Shown: one piece after another, positions 26,716 to 35,041 of the stretch | Position numbering within the stretch: position 1 is the first letter of the stretch | Layout: each line of letters begins with the position of its first letter | From: Bacteroidetes bacterium 37-13 | GTDB taxonomy: Bacteria; Bacteroidota; Bacteroidia; Chitinophagales; LD1 | NCBI GenBank assembly: GCA_001897535.1 | Contig: MKTC01000031.1 | Span: 140,428-204,427, forward strand | Direction of reading: 5' to 3' | Length of the DNA: 64,000 bases | Program-made: the position numbers and the translations under genes | The notes under the pieces: generated by a model | The model's database searches: none | Told to the model about the DNA's origin: nothing | What the model saw: the letters and a program-made list of their open reading frames with translations, nothing else

Positions 26716-27528
26716 ATGCTTTTTCGCTTCAAAAGTTACTATTTATTTCTAATTGTTTGCTGCTTTTTAATCTTGCAAATTTCGGCTTGTAAAGTTCAAC
26801 GCATAAAGCAAAAATCAAGTGAAGTTAGAAAGACTTCTCTAAGTGAAGGTAGTGCATCCGATTCTGTTTTAAATGCTGTATTGCAAAAATTAAAGGAGAA
26901 TAGTTTAGACTTTAACTACCTTGCTTTGCGCTACAAAACCAACTATAGCGATGAAGAAATAAATCAACAATTTTCTGCAAATATCAGAATTAAAAGAGAT
27001 AGTATTATTTGGATTTCACTCACAGGCGCAATGGGTTTTGAAGGTGCACGACTTGCCGTTACACAAGATTCTTTTTTCTTGTTGAATAAACTCACCAAGG
27101 AATATACTGCAAAGCCAATTTCGTATCTGAGTCAAATTGTGCCACTCAATACTAATTTGCAAATGCTTCAAAATCTTTTGCTTGCTCAGCCAATTGAACT
27201 TGCAGGCAGCAGTCACCGTTTTTATCACACCGATTCCTTTGATGTGATAAAGCAGCAAACGCCTAAACTTCAGCAAACTACAACCATACATCAACAAAAC
27301 TATACATCAACTGAAATTATGTTAGCAGACCAGCACATAAAACAGGATTTGCAACTTACTTTTGGCAACTACAAAAATATTGGCGAGAAACACTTTCCTT
27401 TTGAGAGTGAAATAAAAGTGAATCGCGGACTTCAAAAGATAAATATTAAAATGGAGTTAGTGCGATATACCTTAAATGAACCGTTAGTATTTCCATTTGA
27501 AGTAAATGAACATTACAAGCAAAAATAG
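26716..27528 (+). CDS. DUF4292-type outer-membrane lipoprotein
   Basis: 270 residues from ATG 26716, which lies 10 bp after lptB. The frame is open further upstream inside lptB, but only this start gives a proper signal peptide: FLIVCCFLILQISACKV, a lipobox with Cys as lipid site. Downstream regions (FNYLALRYKTNYSDEEINQQ, IRIKRDSIIWISLTGAMGFE) match the DUF4292 family, a LolA/LolB-like fold found in Bacteroidota. An adaptor for lipid or lipoprotein handling at the outer membrane is plausible but unproven. It overlaps the EnvC-like gene by 23 bases. Confidence 0.82.
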   Translation: MLFRFKSYYLFLIVCCFLILQISACKVQRIKQKSSEVRKTSLSEGSASDSVLNAVLQKLKENSLDFNYLALRYKTNYSDEEINQQFSANIRIKRDSIIWISLTGAMGFEGARLAVTQDSFFLLNKLTKEYTAKPISYLSQIVPLNTNLQMLQNLLLAQPIELAGSSHRFYHTDSFDVIKQQTPKLQQTTTIHQQNYTSTEIMLADQHIKQDLQLTFGNYKNIGEKHFPFESEIKVNRGLQKINIKMELVRYTLNEPLVFPFEVNEHYKQK

Positions 27529-28810
27529 ATGTATAAAGTACTTACCGCAGTTTGCCGTATTTATGTTCTTTCTTTTGATGCTTATTTCATCTAATTTTAT
27601 TTCGGCACAAACTTCGCAGCAAAAAAACAAAGAAACCATGCAGCGGCAAATGGAAAAGCTGCAAAAGGAAATAAAGGAAATAGAAGTAGTAATAAATTCA
27701 ACATCGCAAAAGAAAAAGCAAAGCATAGGAGAATTACAATCGCTTTTAGCAAAAATAAAATCGCGCGAGAAACTCATAAATAATCTGCAATCGCAGCTTT
27801 CTTCAATTGATGGCGATATACGCACTACTCAAAGCAGCATTTCGCAACAAACCAAAAAAGTTGGTGAAATGAAGAAGCAGTATGCTGATATGATTCGCAA
27901 AGCTTATCACAATTTAACGCTGCAAAATGAGTTTTTATTTATCATGTCTTCGGCTTCTTTTTACGAAGCAGTAATGCGTTATGGTGTGTTGAAGCGCGTG
28001 GCAGATTTTAGGCGAATTCAAGCTAAACAGTTACAATCAGAAATTGTAGATTTGAATAAAAAAAGAAGTTCGCTTGAAAGCCAAAAAAAAGAACAATTGC
28101 AAGTTTATTCCGAAGAAAATAAACAGCAGCAAGAACTTATTCGCGAAAAACGTGAACAAAGCGATATGGTTGCAAAACTAAGCAGCCAAGAGAAAGATTT
28201 AAGAAAAAGATTTAATCAAAAACAACAAGCTGTTCGCAATTTGAATAAGAGAATTGAAGCAATAATTGCAGAAGAAATTCGCTTGGCAAGAATCAAGGCT
28301 AATGAAGCGAGAGCAAAATCTAAAACGCCTACAACTCCTACCGAGAAAAAAGATGTTGAATCAATTCCGCTCACACCGGAAGAACTTGCATTAAGTAACG
28401 ACTTTGCAAGTAACAGAGGGAAATTGCCTTGGCCTGTTTCCAGAGGACACATTATTTCAGGCTTTGGAAAGCAAGAGCACCCAACTTTAAAAGGTGTTTT
28501 AATTGAAAACAATGGCGTAGATATTAAAACTACTGCCGGAAGCGAAGCTCGTGCTATGTTTGATGGCGTTGTGGTGAGTGTGTTTTCTTTGCCAACCACC
28601 AATACTTGTATTATTTTAAAGCACGGAGAATACTTTACGGTTTATTCCAATATTGATGATGCAAAAGTGAAATCGGGACAGAAGGTAACAACCAAACAGC
28701 CACTCGGGAAATTAGTTGATGATGCTGATGATAACCTTACCAAAGTGCATGTAGAAATTTGGCACGGCAAAGAAAAAATAGACCCTGAAGCTTGGTTGGC
28801 TACCAATTAA
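27506..28810 (+). CDS. EnvC-like murein hydrolase activator with degenerate LytM domain
   Basis: 434 residues: signal segment ending in FISAQ, a long coiled coil (about 40-255) and a C-terminal M23/LytM domain (about 310-434). The zinc ligands of active M23 enzymes are partly lost: NNGVDIKT where HxGxD is expected keeps only Asp, YSNI replaces YxHL, and KVHVEIW replaces HLHFE. Loss of catalytic ligands is the hallmark of EnvC/NlpD activators, which switch on AmiA/B-type amidases during cell separation. The start overlaps the lipoprotein gene; a later ATG (27560) would shorten the signal peptide. Confidence 0.85.
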   Translation: MNITSKNRCIKYLPQFAVFMFFLLMLISSNFISAQTSQQKNKETMQRQMEKLQKEIKEIEVVINSTSQKKKQSIGELQSLLAKIKSREKLINNLQSQLSSIDGDIRTTQSSISQQTKKVGEMKKQYADMIRKAYHNLTLQNEFLFIMSSASFYEAVMRYGVLKRVADFRRIQAKQLQSEIVDLNKKRSSLESQKKEQLQVYSEENKQQQELIREKREQSDMVAKLSSQEKDLRKRFNQKQQAVRNLNKRIEAIIAEEIRLARIKANEARAKSKTPTTPTEKKDVESIPLTPEELALSNDFASNRGKLPWPVSRGHIISGFGKQEHPTLKGVLIENNGVDIKTTAGSEARAMFDGVVVSVFSLPTTNTCIILKHGEYFTVYSNIDDAKVKSGQKVTTKQPLGKLVDDADDNLTKVHVEIWHGKEKIDPEAWLATN

Positions 28811-28890
28811 ATTATTAACTTTCAAAACCTTTATTTTTTGTAACGGCAGATTTAAGTTTTCTGCAAAGCAAAAACCTATTCAGAAAAGGA

Positions 28891-29811
28891 ATGAACTGGA
28901 AAGTGAAACTTGTTTTATTGTTTGCAAACCTGCGCAAGCCTATCCACGCAACAAGCTATGCGCATATTGGTGATTTGCGGAGTGTAGCAACGCGTGCTGC
29001 AAAGCTGGGTACTTTCTTTTTCGATAAAAAAATTGCCATTAAAAGTGTAGAAGATACTTTAGCAGATACTGTTCCGGTAAGAATTTACAATAATAAAAGC
29101 ACCTCTAAGCAGCGCGTGATAGTTTATTACCACGGAGGAGGTTTTGTATTGTACAACTTAGAGGCACACGATAATGTGTGCCGAAGATTATGTAGAGATA
29201 ATAATGCGATTGTTGTTTCGGTAGATTATCGCTTAGCACCCGAATTTACATTTCCTGCCGCACATAACGATGCTTTTGAAGCCTTGCTTTGGGTAAAAGA
29301 AAATATTGGAAAATATGGAGGCGATGCTGAAAATATTGTAGTAGCAGGCGATAGCGCAGGTGGCAATTTGGCGGCTTGTATGGCACATCGTAGCATTAAG
29401 AACAATATTAAATTGAAGGCACAAATTCTTATTTATCCTTGGATTGATGGGAAATTGAAAAATCCTTCCATAGATAGAAACGGAAGTGGCTATATGCTTG
29501 AAAAAGAAACAATGTTTTGGTTTCAAAAGGTATATGTTCCTAATGAAGTTGAGCGCTTGATACCGGAAGTTTCTCCTTGCTATGAAAGTGATTTTACAAA
29601 ACTGCCTCCTGCATTTATTATCACCGGAGAATTTGATCCGCTTATTGATGATGGATACAATTATTTTACCCAACTTTCTAAAGCAAAAGTAATGGTGAAG
29701 TACAAGGAATATTTAGAACTTTTTCATGGCTTTTTTAATTTACCTTTGATGCACGTGAATGTGTTGCATTGTTATGATGATATACGAAATTTCTTAGCAA
29801 TGATTAAATAG
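28891..29811 (+). CDS. alpha/beta-hydrolase, hormone-sensitive-lipase family esterase
   Basis: 306 residues, complete. HGGGFVLYN near residue 75 is the oxyanion hole, VVSVDYRLAPEFTFPAAHND is diagnostic of the HSL (family IV) esterases, GDSAGG near residue 150 holds the nucleophile, EFDPLIDDG the acid and LFHGF the catalytic His. It cleaves short-chain esters, probably in the cytosol, since no signal peptide is evident. It follows the EnvC-like gene by 80 bp and converges with the GT fusion gene. Confidence 0.9.
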   Translation: MNWKVKLVLLFANLRKPIHATSYAHIGDLRSVATRAAKLGTFFFDKKIAIKSVEDTLADTVPVRIYNNKSTSKQRVIVYYHGGGFVLYNLEAHDNVCRRLCRDNNAIVVSVDYRLAPEFTFPAAHNDAFEALLWVKENIGKYGGDAENIVVAGDSAGGNLAACMAHRSIKNNIKLKAQILIYPWIDGKLKNPSIDRNGSGYMLEKETMFWFQKVYVPNEVERLIPEVSPCYESDFTKLPPAFIITGEFDPLIDDGYNYFTQLSKAKVMVKYKEYLELFHGFFNLPLMHVNVLHCYDDIRNFLAMIK

Positions 29812-29819
29812 CTAAAAAG

Positions 29820-31715
29820 CTACTGTAGCAAGTATTTTAGTAGCATTTTTACACTTTCGCCCACCCTGTATTTTGAAGCAAAAAACCGGTTTAATTCTCT
29901 TGCTCTTTCACCTGCCTCTACACCTTTTATTTCATCAATTAAAAATACGGCAGGCTTTAATTTAGGTAAGCCGTTGTGGTCATTTTTGTTGCCACAATAA
30001 CCTATCCAGGTTTTTTGTAATGATAGAATTTTTCCTGTGTTGGCTAACGCTTTTTTCCCATTCTTTTTAAGAAGAAAAAACGGTGAAAATAGTAGTAGTA
30101 ATATAGCGATTGAAATGTCAGCTAATCGCGTTTTTCGCATGGTGAGCGAATTGCCGATAGCGAAATTTTTCTCCATGTCGTAAACATCTCCGGCACTGTT
30201 TTTAGAATTACTGCCAATGATGGCATCGCTGTCAGGGTTCACAATTTTAAATTCTAAATTACCTCCTAATGTTTTGATGTATTCAATTATTTCTTTGAAA
30301 GAAAGCGAAGCAGATGAAAAGATAATTTCATTCACATTGAATAACCGGCTCGTAGCAGTTAAATTTTGTATTCTGTTTTCAACAAAAATTGACGCATCAA
30401 TCCCCGATTGGTAAAGTAAGTTTTTAATTCTTTCAGCTTCTTTGGTTTCAGCAAAAACAAGTATGTTTTTTTTATCTTCTGCTTCAAAAGATAATTTGCC
30501 GTGCTTTATACGATTGTATATCACTTTTGTGAAAGTCATTGCCACGCCACTGCTCACTGCTCCAAGCAAAATTATAGCTCTGGAAAATCGCCATTCATTT
30601 GGTAGTAATCCATAAATGGCAGTAATAAAAATTGTGCCCCACAAAAGCCCTCTATAAGTGAGTGAAATTTTGTAAGGCCGTTCGTAGCCACCGCTTAGCA
30701 ATACGCTTATTATCCATACTGCAATGTAAACCGGAACGATGAAGAATAAGAATTTTTCAGGGTAGTATTCCGGTGCAGATTTAATATTTGATGCCCAATA
30801 AATTTCCACAACATAAACACCTAAAAACATAAGTGCGCCATCAATAAGCGGCAGCAGAGAAGAAGATAAAAGCGAAGTGAGCAATGTGAGTAATCCTCGC
30901 ATCACAATGGCAAAGTTAATGAGCAATGCAAACAACTGTGAACTGCTTTGTGCAAAATGTTTTCGGGCGAAAATTATCATGGCTTGGTAGAAAACTTTCA
31001 CATAGTTTAAGCTGCCTTTTTTAGTGCTTTCGCCTTTGTAGTGAATAATATCTGTGTCGCTGAAATAGTAATTTTTGTAACCCACTTTTTCTATTCTGTA
31101 CGAAAGGTCTATATCTTCACCATACATAAAAAATGCCTCGTCTAATAGGCCTGATTTTTGCAACGCTTCAGCACGCATAAACATAAATGCGCCCGATAAA
31201 ATTTCTGCTTGATGCGTTTCGTTTTTGTCTAAAAAACCTAAGTGATATTGCCCGAAAATTTTTGATTTTGGAAATAAGGAACTTAACCCAAACATCTTGT
31301 AAAATGCAACTGTGGGAGTTGGTAAGCCGCGTTTGCTTTCAGGTAAAAAATTCCCTTTCCCGTCTATCATATAAACGCCTAAAGCACCTGCATTTTCGTG
31401 TGCTTCCATAAATGCAATGCACTTTTCAAAAGTATCTTCGGCAACTACTGTATCGGGGTTTAGCAATAAAACATATTTACCTTTTGCAATCTTTATTCCT
31501 TGGTTATTGGCTACTGCAAATCCAGTGTTTTGTTTGTTTAAAATTGCCTGAATATTGCTTGTTTTTTGCAACATTTCAACAGAGCCATCGGTAGAGTTAT
31601 TGTCTATTACAATTACTTCTGCTGAAATATTTTTAACGGCAGCTGCTACACTTTTTAAGCAAAGCGCTAAAAAATGTTTCACATTGTAGTTTACAATAAT
31701 TACGGAAAGCTGCAT
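29820..31715 (-). CDS. GT2 domain fused to a WbaP/CpsE-like membrane region
   Basis: 631 residues. Residues 1-225 form a GT2 rhamnosyl-type domain (VIIVNYNVKHFLALCLKSV, DNNSTDGSVEML, LLLNPDTVV, GAFMFMRAEAL). Residues about 255-400 hold five or so membrane segments and GGYERPYKISLTYRGLLWG, the entry region of polyprenyl-phosphate hexose-1-phosphate transferases, followed by a nucleotide-binding-like domain (KNILVFAETKEAERIKNLLY). The end begins like the sugar transferase domain (RLADISIAILLLLFSPFFLL) but lacks its KFRTM-type catalytic core. So a bifunctional assembly protein or a scaffold with a dead transferase part. Confidence 0.75.
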   Translation of the reverse strand: MQLSVIIVNYNVKHFLALCLKSVAAAVKNISAEVIVIDNNSTDGSVEMLQKTSNIQAILNKQNTGFAVANNQGIKIAKGKYVLLLNPDTVVAEDTFEKCIAFMEAHENAGALGVYMIDGKGNFLPESKRGLPTPTVAFYKMFGLSSLFPKSKIFGQYHLGFLDKNETHQAEILSGAFMFMRAEALQKSGLLDEAFFMYGEDIDLSYRIEKVGYKNYYFSDTDIIHYKGESTKKGSLNYVKVFYQAMIIFARKHFAQSSSQLFALLINFAIVMRGLLTLLTSLLSSSLLPLIDGALMFLGVYVVEIYWASNIKSAPEYYPEKFLFFIVPVYIAVWIISVLLSGGYERPYKISLTYRGLLWGTIFITAIYGLLPNEWRFSRAIILLGAVSSGVAMTFTKVIYNRIKHGKLSFEAEDKKNILVFAETKEAERIKNLLYQSGIDASIFVENRIQNLTATSRLFNVNEIIFSSASLSFKEIIEYIKTLGGNLEFKIVNPDSDAIIGSNSKNSAGDVYDMEKNFAIGNSLTMRKTRLADISIAILLLLFSPFFLLKKNGKKALANTGKILSLQKTWIGYCGNKNDHNGLPKLKPAVFLIDEIKGVEAGERARELNRFFASKYRVGESVKMLLKYLLQ

Positions 31716-31781
31716 GAAGGGTGCAAGTTAGCTTTTGTATTTAAACAGTTTTGTAAGGAAAAGAGATTTTTTTTCTGCTGC

Positions 31782-32684
31782 TCAAAATTTGAAATCGGCT
31801 AATAGTGCGTAGTGATCCGATAAATCTTTATTTTTCTTGCCCCATTTGTGTTGATAAGCGCGCACTTGGCGCTTGGCAGATTTTAATTTTATACCATTGC
31901 CTTTGTATAAAATATAATCAATCACGCCTCTTTCTCCGGTAGGCTTTTGCATATCATTTACATTACTGTCAAAAGTATTCTGAATTTCGCCCGTTAGGTT
32001 GCCATCTTCACTTTGCAGTTCAGTAAGCAGGTTGTGGTACAAGGCTGTATCAGCTTTGGTAGTATTAAAATCGCCTAAGCTTATTTGGGGAATATTCTTC
32101 TTTTCATATTTTTTTAAAAGTTGCCCAAACTCGTGATGTTGCAATCTTAAAAGTTCTTCAGATGCTTCGGCTTGCAAGTGTGTGCCGTAAATTTGTATTG
32201 GCTGTCCATCAAAATTCAGTTGCACTGCCACCACTCCTTTATTGGCTAAACAATCTATTCCTTTGCATTTTGAAAATTTGATTTTTTCCAACGGTGTGAG
32301 CGGATATTTACTCATAATCATTACACCGGTTCCGCGTTTCCAACCTTTTGGTTTGTTTTTTCGTGGCCCCACAATATATGGAAATGTTCCTTCAAGTTCT
32401 TTAATTAAAGCCTTGCGCGCAGGCGCATCAAACATTTCTTGAAACACAACCACATCAACAGAATCGCCTAACACAGCTTTGCCGATAAATGGCGCACGTT
32501 TTCTTGGAAAGTGTTGAATATGGCGCAAGAAATTCGGTAAAAATTGAATATTGTACGAAAGAATACGCAGCTCTTTTTTTTGTATTTTATCTTTAGCAAA
32601 GGTGTTTTCAGGCAATAAAATTGCTATTAGAAGTAAGCTAATAATACCAATGAACTTGTTTTTAGACAAAAGCATAAAACGCAT
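31782..32684 (-). CDS. secreted endonuclease/exonuclease/phosphatase family protein, sphingomyelinase-like
   Basis: 300 residues from the ATG at 32684; the frame opens at a TTG (32711). A signal peptide (IISLLLIAILLPENTFA) is clear. EEP fold: ILSYNIQFLP for Asn, VVFQEMFDAPARKAL for the metal-binding Glu, GTHLQAE for the catalytic His, LGDFNTT for Asp-x-Asn, and SDHYALLADF for the final Asp-His. Neutral sphingomyelinases and related phosphodiesterases have this set. It acts in the periplasm or outside; phosphodiester substrate (lipid, DNA or nucleotide) undetermined. Confidence 0.85.
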   Translation of the reverse strand: MRFMLLSKNKFIGIISLLLIAILLPENTFAKDKIQKKELRILSYNIQFLPNFLRHIQHFPRKRAPFIGKAVLGDSVDVVVFQEMFDAPARKALIKELEGTFPYIVGPRKNKPKGWKRGTGVMIMSKYPLTPLEKIKFSKCKGIDCLANKGVVAVQLNFDGQPIQIYGTHLQAEASEELLRLQHHEFGQLLKKYEKKNIPQISLGDFNTTKADTALYHNLLTELQSEDGNLTGEIQNTFDSNVNDMQKPTGERGVIDYILYKGNGIKLKSAKRQVRAYQHKWGKKNKDLSDHYALLADFKF

Positions 32685-32764
32685 TTTTTTTGTTGAAAAA
32701 GTAAGAAGCAATAACCTTAAGTTTGAAACTCCTAAATTACTAAACAGTTAGCTTATTTTTTATA

Positions 32765-33427
32765 ATGAATTTTAAAAACGATACTTACCGGCATCAAGGG
32801 TTGCGCAAAGGATTAGTTGAGAAACTAAAAGCCAAAGAAATTACTGATGAACGTGTTTTGAATGCGATAGGAGAAGTGCCGAGGCATTTGTTTTTTGGTT
32901 TAGATACCATTTTCGATAATCATGCTTATGAAGATAAAGCATTCCCAATAGGAGCGGGGCAAACCATTTCGCAGCCATATACGGTAGCTTTTCAATCACA
33001 ATTATTAGAAATTGCCATTGGCGATAAAGTGCTTGAAATCGGCACTGGGAGCGGCTATCAGGCTGCGGTACTTTCTGTTTTAGGTGCTCAGGTTTTTTCC
33101 ATTGAAAGGCAAAAAAAACTGTTTGATGTTACGCGGCCGCTCTTGCAAGAATTGGGCTACAATTCAATAAAATGTTTTTTTGGCGATGGCTTTGAAGGCT
33201 TGCCATTTTTTGCACCTTTTGACCATATAATTGTAACTGCTGCGGCACCGGAAATTCCTAAAAAGCTATTGGCTCAATTGGCTATTGGTGGCAATTTAGT
33301 AATTCCGCACACACAAGAAAATTCTACAATTATGAAACGCTTTACACGTATTTCTCCTAATGAATTTTCAGAAGAAAACTTTCATAACTTTAGGTTCGTT
33401 CCTATGCTGAAAGGCAAAGCTTTTTAG
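32765..33427 (+). CDS. pcm: protein-L-isoaspartate O-methyltransferase
   Basis: 220 residues, normal length. VPRHLFFG near residue 38, YEDKAFPIGAGQTISQPYTV (the substrate-binding stretch) and VLEIGTGSGYQAAVLS for SAM binding are diagnostic. It methylates isoaspartyl residues in aged proteins, starting their repair in the cytosol. Its stop codon overlaps that of fabI on the other strand by four bases, so the two genes converge tail to tail with no room for a terminator. Confidence 0.95.
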   Translation: MNFKNDTYRHQGLRKGLVEKLKAKEITDERVLNAIGEVPRHLFFGLDTIFDNHAYEDKAFPIGAGQTISQPYTVAFQSQLLEIAIGDKVLEIGTGSGYQAAVLSVLGAQVFSIERQKKLFDVTRPLLQELGYNSIKCFFGDGFEGLPFFAPFDHIIVTAAAPEIPKKLLAQLAIGGNLVIPHTQENSTIMKRFTRISPNEFSEENFHNFRFVPMLKGKAF

Positions 33428-34245
33428 CTTTCTTTCTCCAAAAATAAATTCATAATAGCATCGCTGGTACCTACGCTGCTAAATCCACCATCGTGAAATA
33501 AATTTTGCATAGTTACCATTCTGGTAAAATCACTGAAGAGCGTAACGCAATAATTGGCGCAATCTTCGGCACTTGCATTGCCAAGCGGGCTTGTTTTTTC
33601 TGCAAAATCAAAGAATGTTCCAAAACCTTTAATGCCTGAGCCGGCTGTGGTTTGCGTTGGCGATTGCGATACCGAATTTACACGTACTTTTTTAGCATTG
33701 CCGTAGTAATATCCGAAAGAGCGCACAATAGATTCTAAAGTTGCTTTGGCATCAGCCATGTCGCCATAACCGGGGAATGCACGCTGTGCAGCAATATAAG
33801 TAAGCGCTACCACACTTGCCCATTCGTTTAACGCATCGTTTTTATGGCAAACTTGCAATACTTTGTGTAATGAAATCGCTGAAATATCTAATGTTTTTTG
33901 AAGCCATTCGTAGTTTAAATCGGTATAAACTTTTCCTTTGCGCACATTCGGACTCATGCCTACGCTATGTAGAATAAAATCTAACTTTCCGCCAAGTAAT
34001 GCTTGCGATTCAGTAACTAATTTCTCTAAGTCTTCAACTAAGGTGGCATCAGCCGGAATCACTTTTGCTCCGGTTATTTCAGCCAATTTGTTTATTTCTC
34101 CTAAACGCAGAGCTACCGGTGCATTGGTGAGTGTGAAAATTGCGCCTTGTTCATGTGCTGCTAATGCAACTTTCCATGCAATAGAGTTTTCGTCTAATGC
34201 GCCAAAAATGATACCACGCTTTCCTTTTAGTAAATTTTGAGCCAT
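33424..34245 (-). CDS. fabI: enoyl-[acyl-carrier-protein] reductase FabI
   Basis: 273 residues. The N-terminal IIFGALDENSIAWKVALAAH is the FabI form of the Rossmann glycine motif, ILHSVGMSPN follows, TYIAAQRAFPGYGDMADAK holds the Tyr-x6-Lys pair, and SQSPTQTTAGSGIKGF the substrate loop. It reduces trans-2-enoyl-ACP with NADH or NADPH as the last step of each fatty-acid elongation cycle. Single gene, convergent with pcm. Confidence 0.95.
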   Translation of the reverse strand: MAQNLLKGKRGIIFGALDENSIAWKVALAAHEQGAIFTLTNAPVALRLGEINKLAEITGAKVIPADATLVEDLEKLVTESQALLGGKLDFILHSVGMSPNVRKGKVYTDLNYEWLQKTLDISAISLHKVLQVCHKNDALNEWASVVALTYIAAQRAFPGYGDMADAKATLESIVRSFGYYYGNAKKVRVNSVSQSPTQTTAGSGIKGFGTFFDFAEKTSPLGNASAEDCANYCVTLFSDFTRMVTMQNLFHDGGFSSVGTSDAIMNLFLEKES

Positions 34246-34343
34246 ATTTTTTTGTTGAATTTAAACCTAAGTGTTTTTAATTTTTTGAAATGCTGTAATT
34301 GAAACAATATTTTGCTTAGCGTGAAAATGCTTTTGCTCAGCAA

Positions 34344-34514
34344 CTATTTCTTAATAAATCTTTGGTAATAGTTATAGCCGAAAACGACTGCGCTGCTTAC
34401 AATAATCATGTTTCCTAATGCTAAATAAGAGTCGGAAATCATGCGCAAGCCTATTCCCCAAAAGAAAAAAACGAGTGATATAATTATCATTCCTTCAGTT
34501 AAGCTGTGTTTCAT
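34344..34514 (-). CDS. small two-helix membrane protein, unknown
   Basis: 56 residues from the ATG at 34514 (MKHSLTEGMIIISLVFFFWG); an upstream in-frame start at 34571 would add 19 residues of less membrane-like sequence. Two hydrophobic stretches (about 9-22 and 32-47) and a basic tail (YYQRFIKK) suggest a small inner-membrane protein. I do not recognise a family. It lies divergent to the PadR gene, whose predicted promoter sits in the gap. Confidence 0.5.
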   Translation of the reverse strand: MKHSLTEGMIIISLVFFFWGIGLRMISDSYLALGNMIIVSSAVVFGYNYYQRFIKK

Positions 34515-34614
34515 TATTATGCTTTGATGGCGTGAAATTAAAGCTATTGCGCTTATATGCAAATCGTACACTTGTAGGTAAAAGAAAATATTTTGTTAAA
34601 ATTAGTACTGTGCA

Positions 34615-34646
34615 TTGCAAAGTACATTCCTATGCTTATATATTTG
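34615..34646 (+). promoter_or_regulatory. predicted promoter of the PadR-PspC operon
   Basis: TTG at 34615-34617 and TATATTTG at 34639-34646, spaced 21 bp, match the Bacteroidota -33/-7 elements. The start site near 34652 lies 31 bp before the ATG at 34683, which supports that start over one at 34593 that would fall upstream of the promoter. Confidence 0.55.
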
Positions 34647-34682
34647 CATCATCATTTAAAAAGGAACAGAAAACCAAATAGT

Positions 34683-35015
34683 ATGGATATAGAAAACAGT
34701 AAGGCTCAAATGCGGAAAGGTGTTTTGGAGCTGTGTATTTTATCAATATTAAATGAAGGCGAACATTACCCAACCGAAATTTTAGAGCAAATGAAAAAAG
34801 CGGAATTGCTTGTGGTGGAAGGAACGATTTATCCCTTGCTCACACGCTTAAAAAATGACGGATTGCTTAATTACCGCTGGGTAGAATCAACCGGAGGCCC
34901 ACCTCGAAAGTATTTTACACTAACTGCTGATGGAAAAAAATTCTTGAAACAGTTAAGAGATGCCTGGCGCGAAATGAATGAAGCCATAAGTAAAATAGTA
35001 GAAAACAATTCTTAA
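34683..35015 (+). CDS. PadR family transcriptional regulator
   Basis: 110 residues from ATG 34683. The winged helix is complete: MRKGVLELCILSILNEGEHY, PTEILEQMKKAELLVVEGTIYPLLTRLKNDGLL (first helices and recognition helix) and the wing YRWVESTGGPPRKYFTLTADG. A short C-terminal dimerisation helix follows, as in the PadR-s1 subgroup. It is 26 bp before the PspC gene and most likely controls that operon, including itself. The in-frame start at 34593 is rejected because of the promoter position. Confidence 0.9.
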   Translation: MDIENSKAQMRKGVLELCILSILNEGEHYPTEILEQMKKAELLVVEGTIYPLLTRLKNDGLLNYRWVESTGGPPRKYFTLTADGKKFLKQLRDAWREMNEAISKIVENNS

Positions 35016-35041
35016 ACACACAAAATTAAAATAGACTGAAA

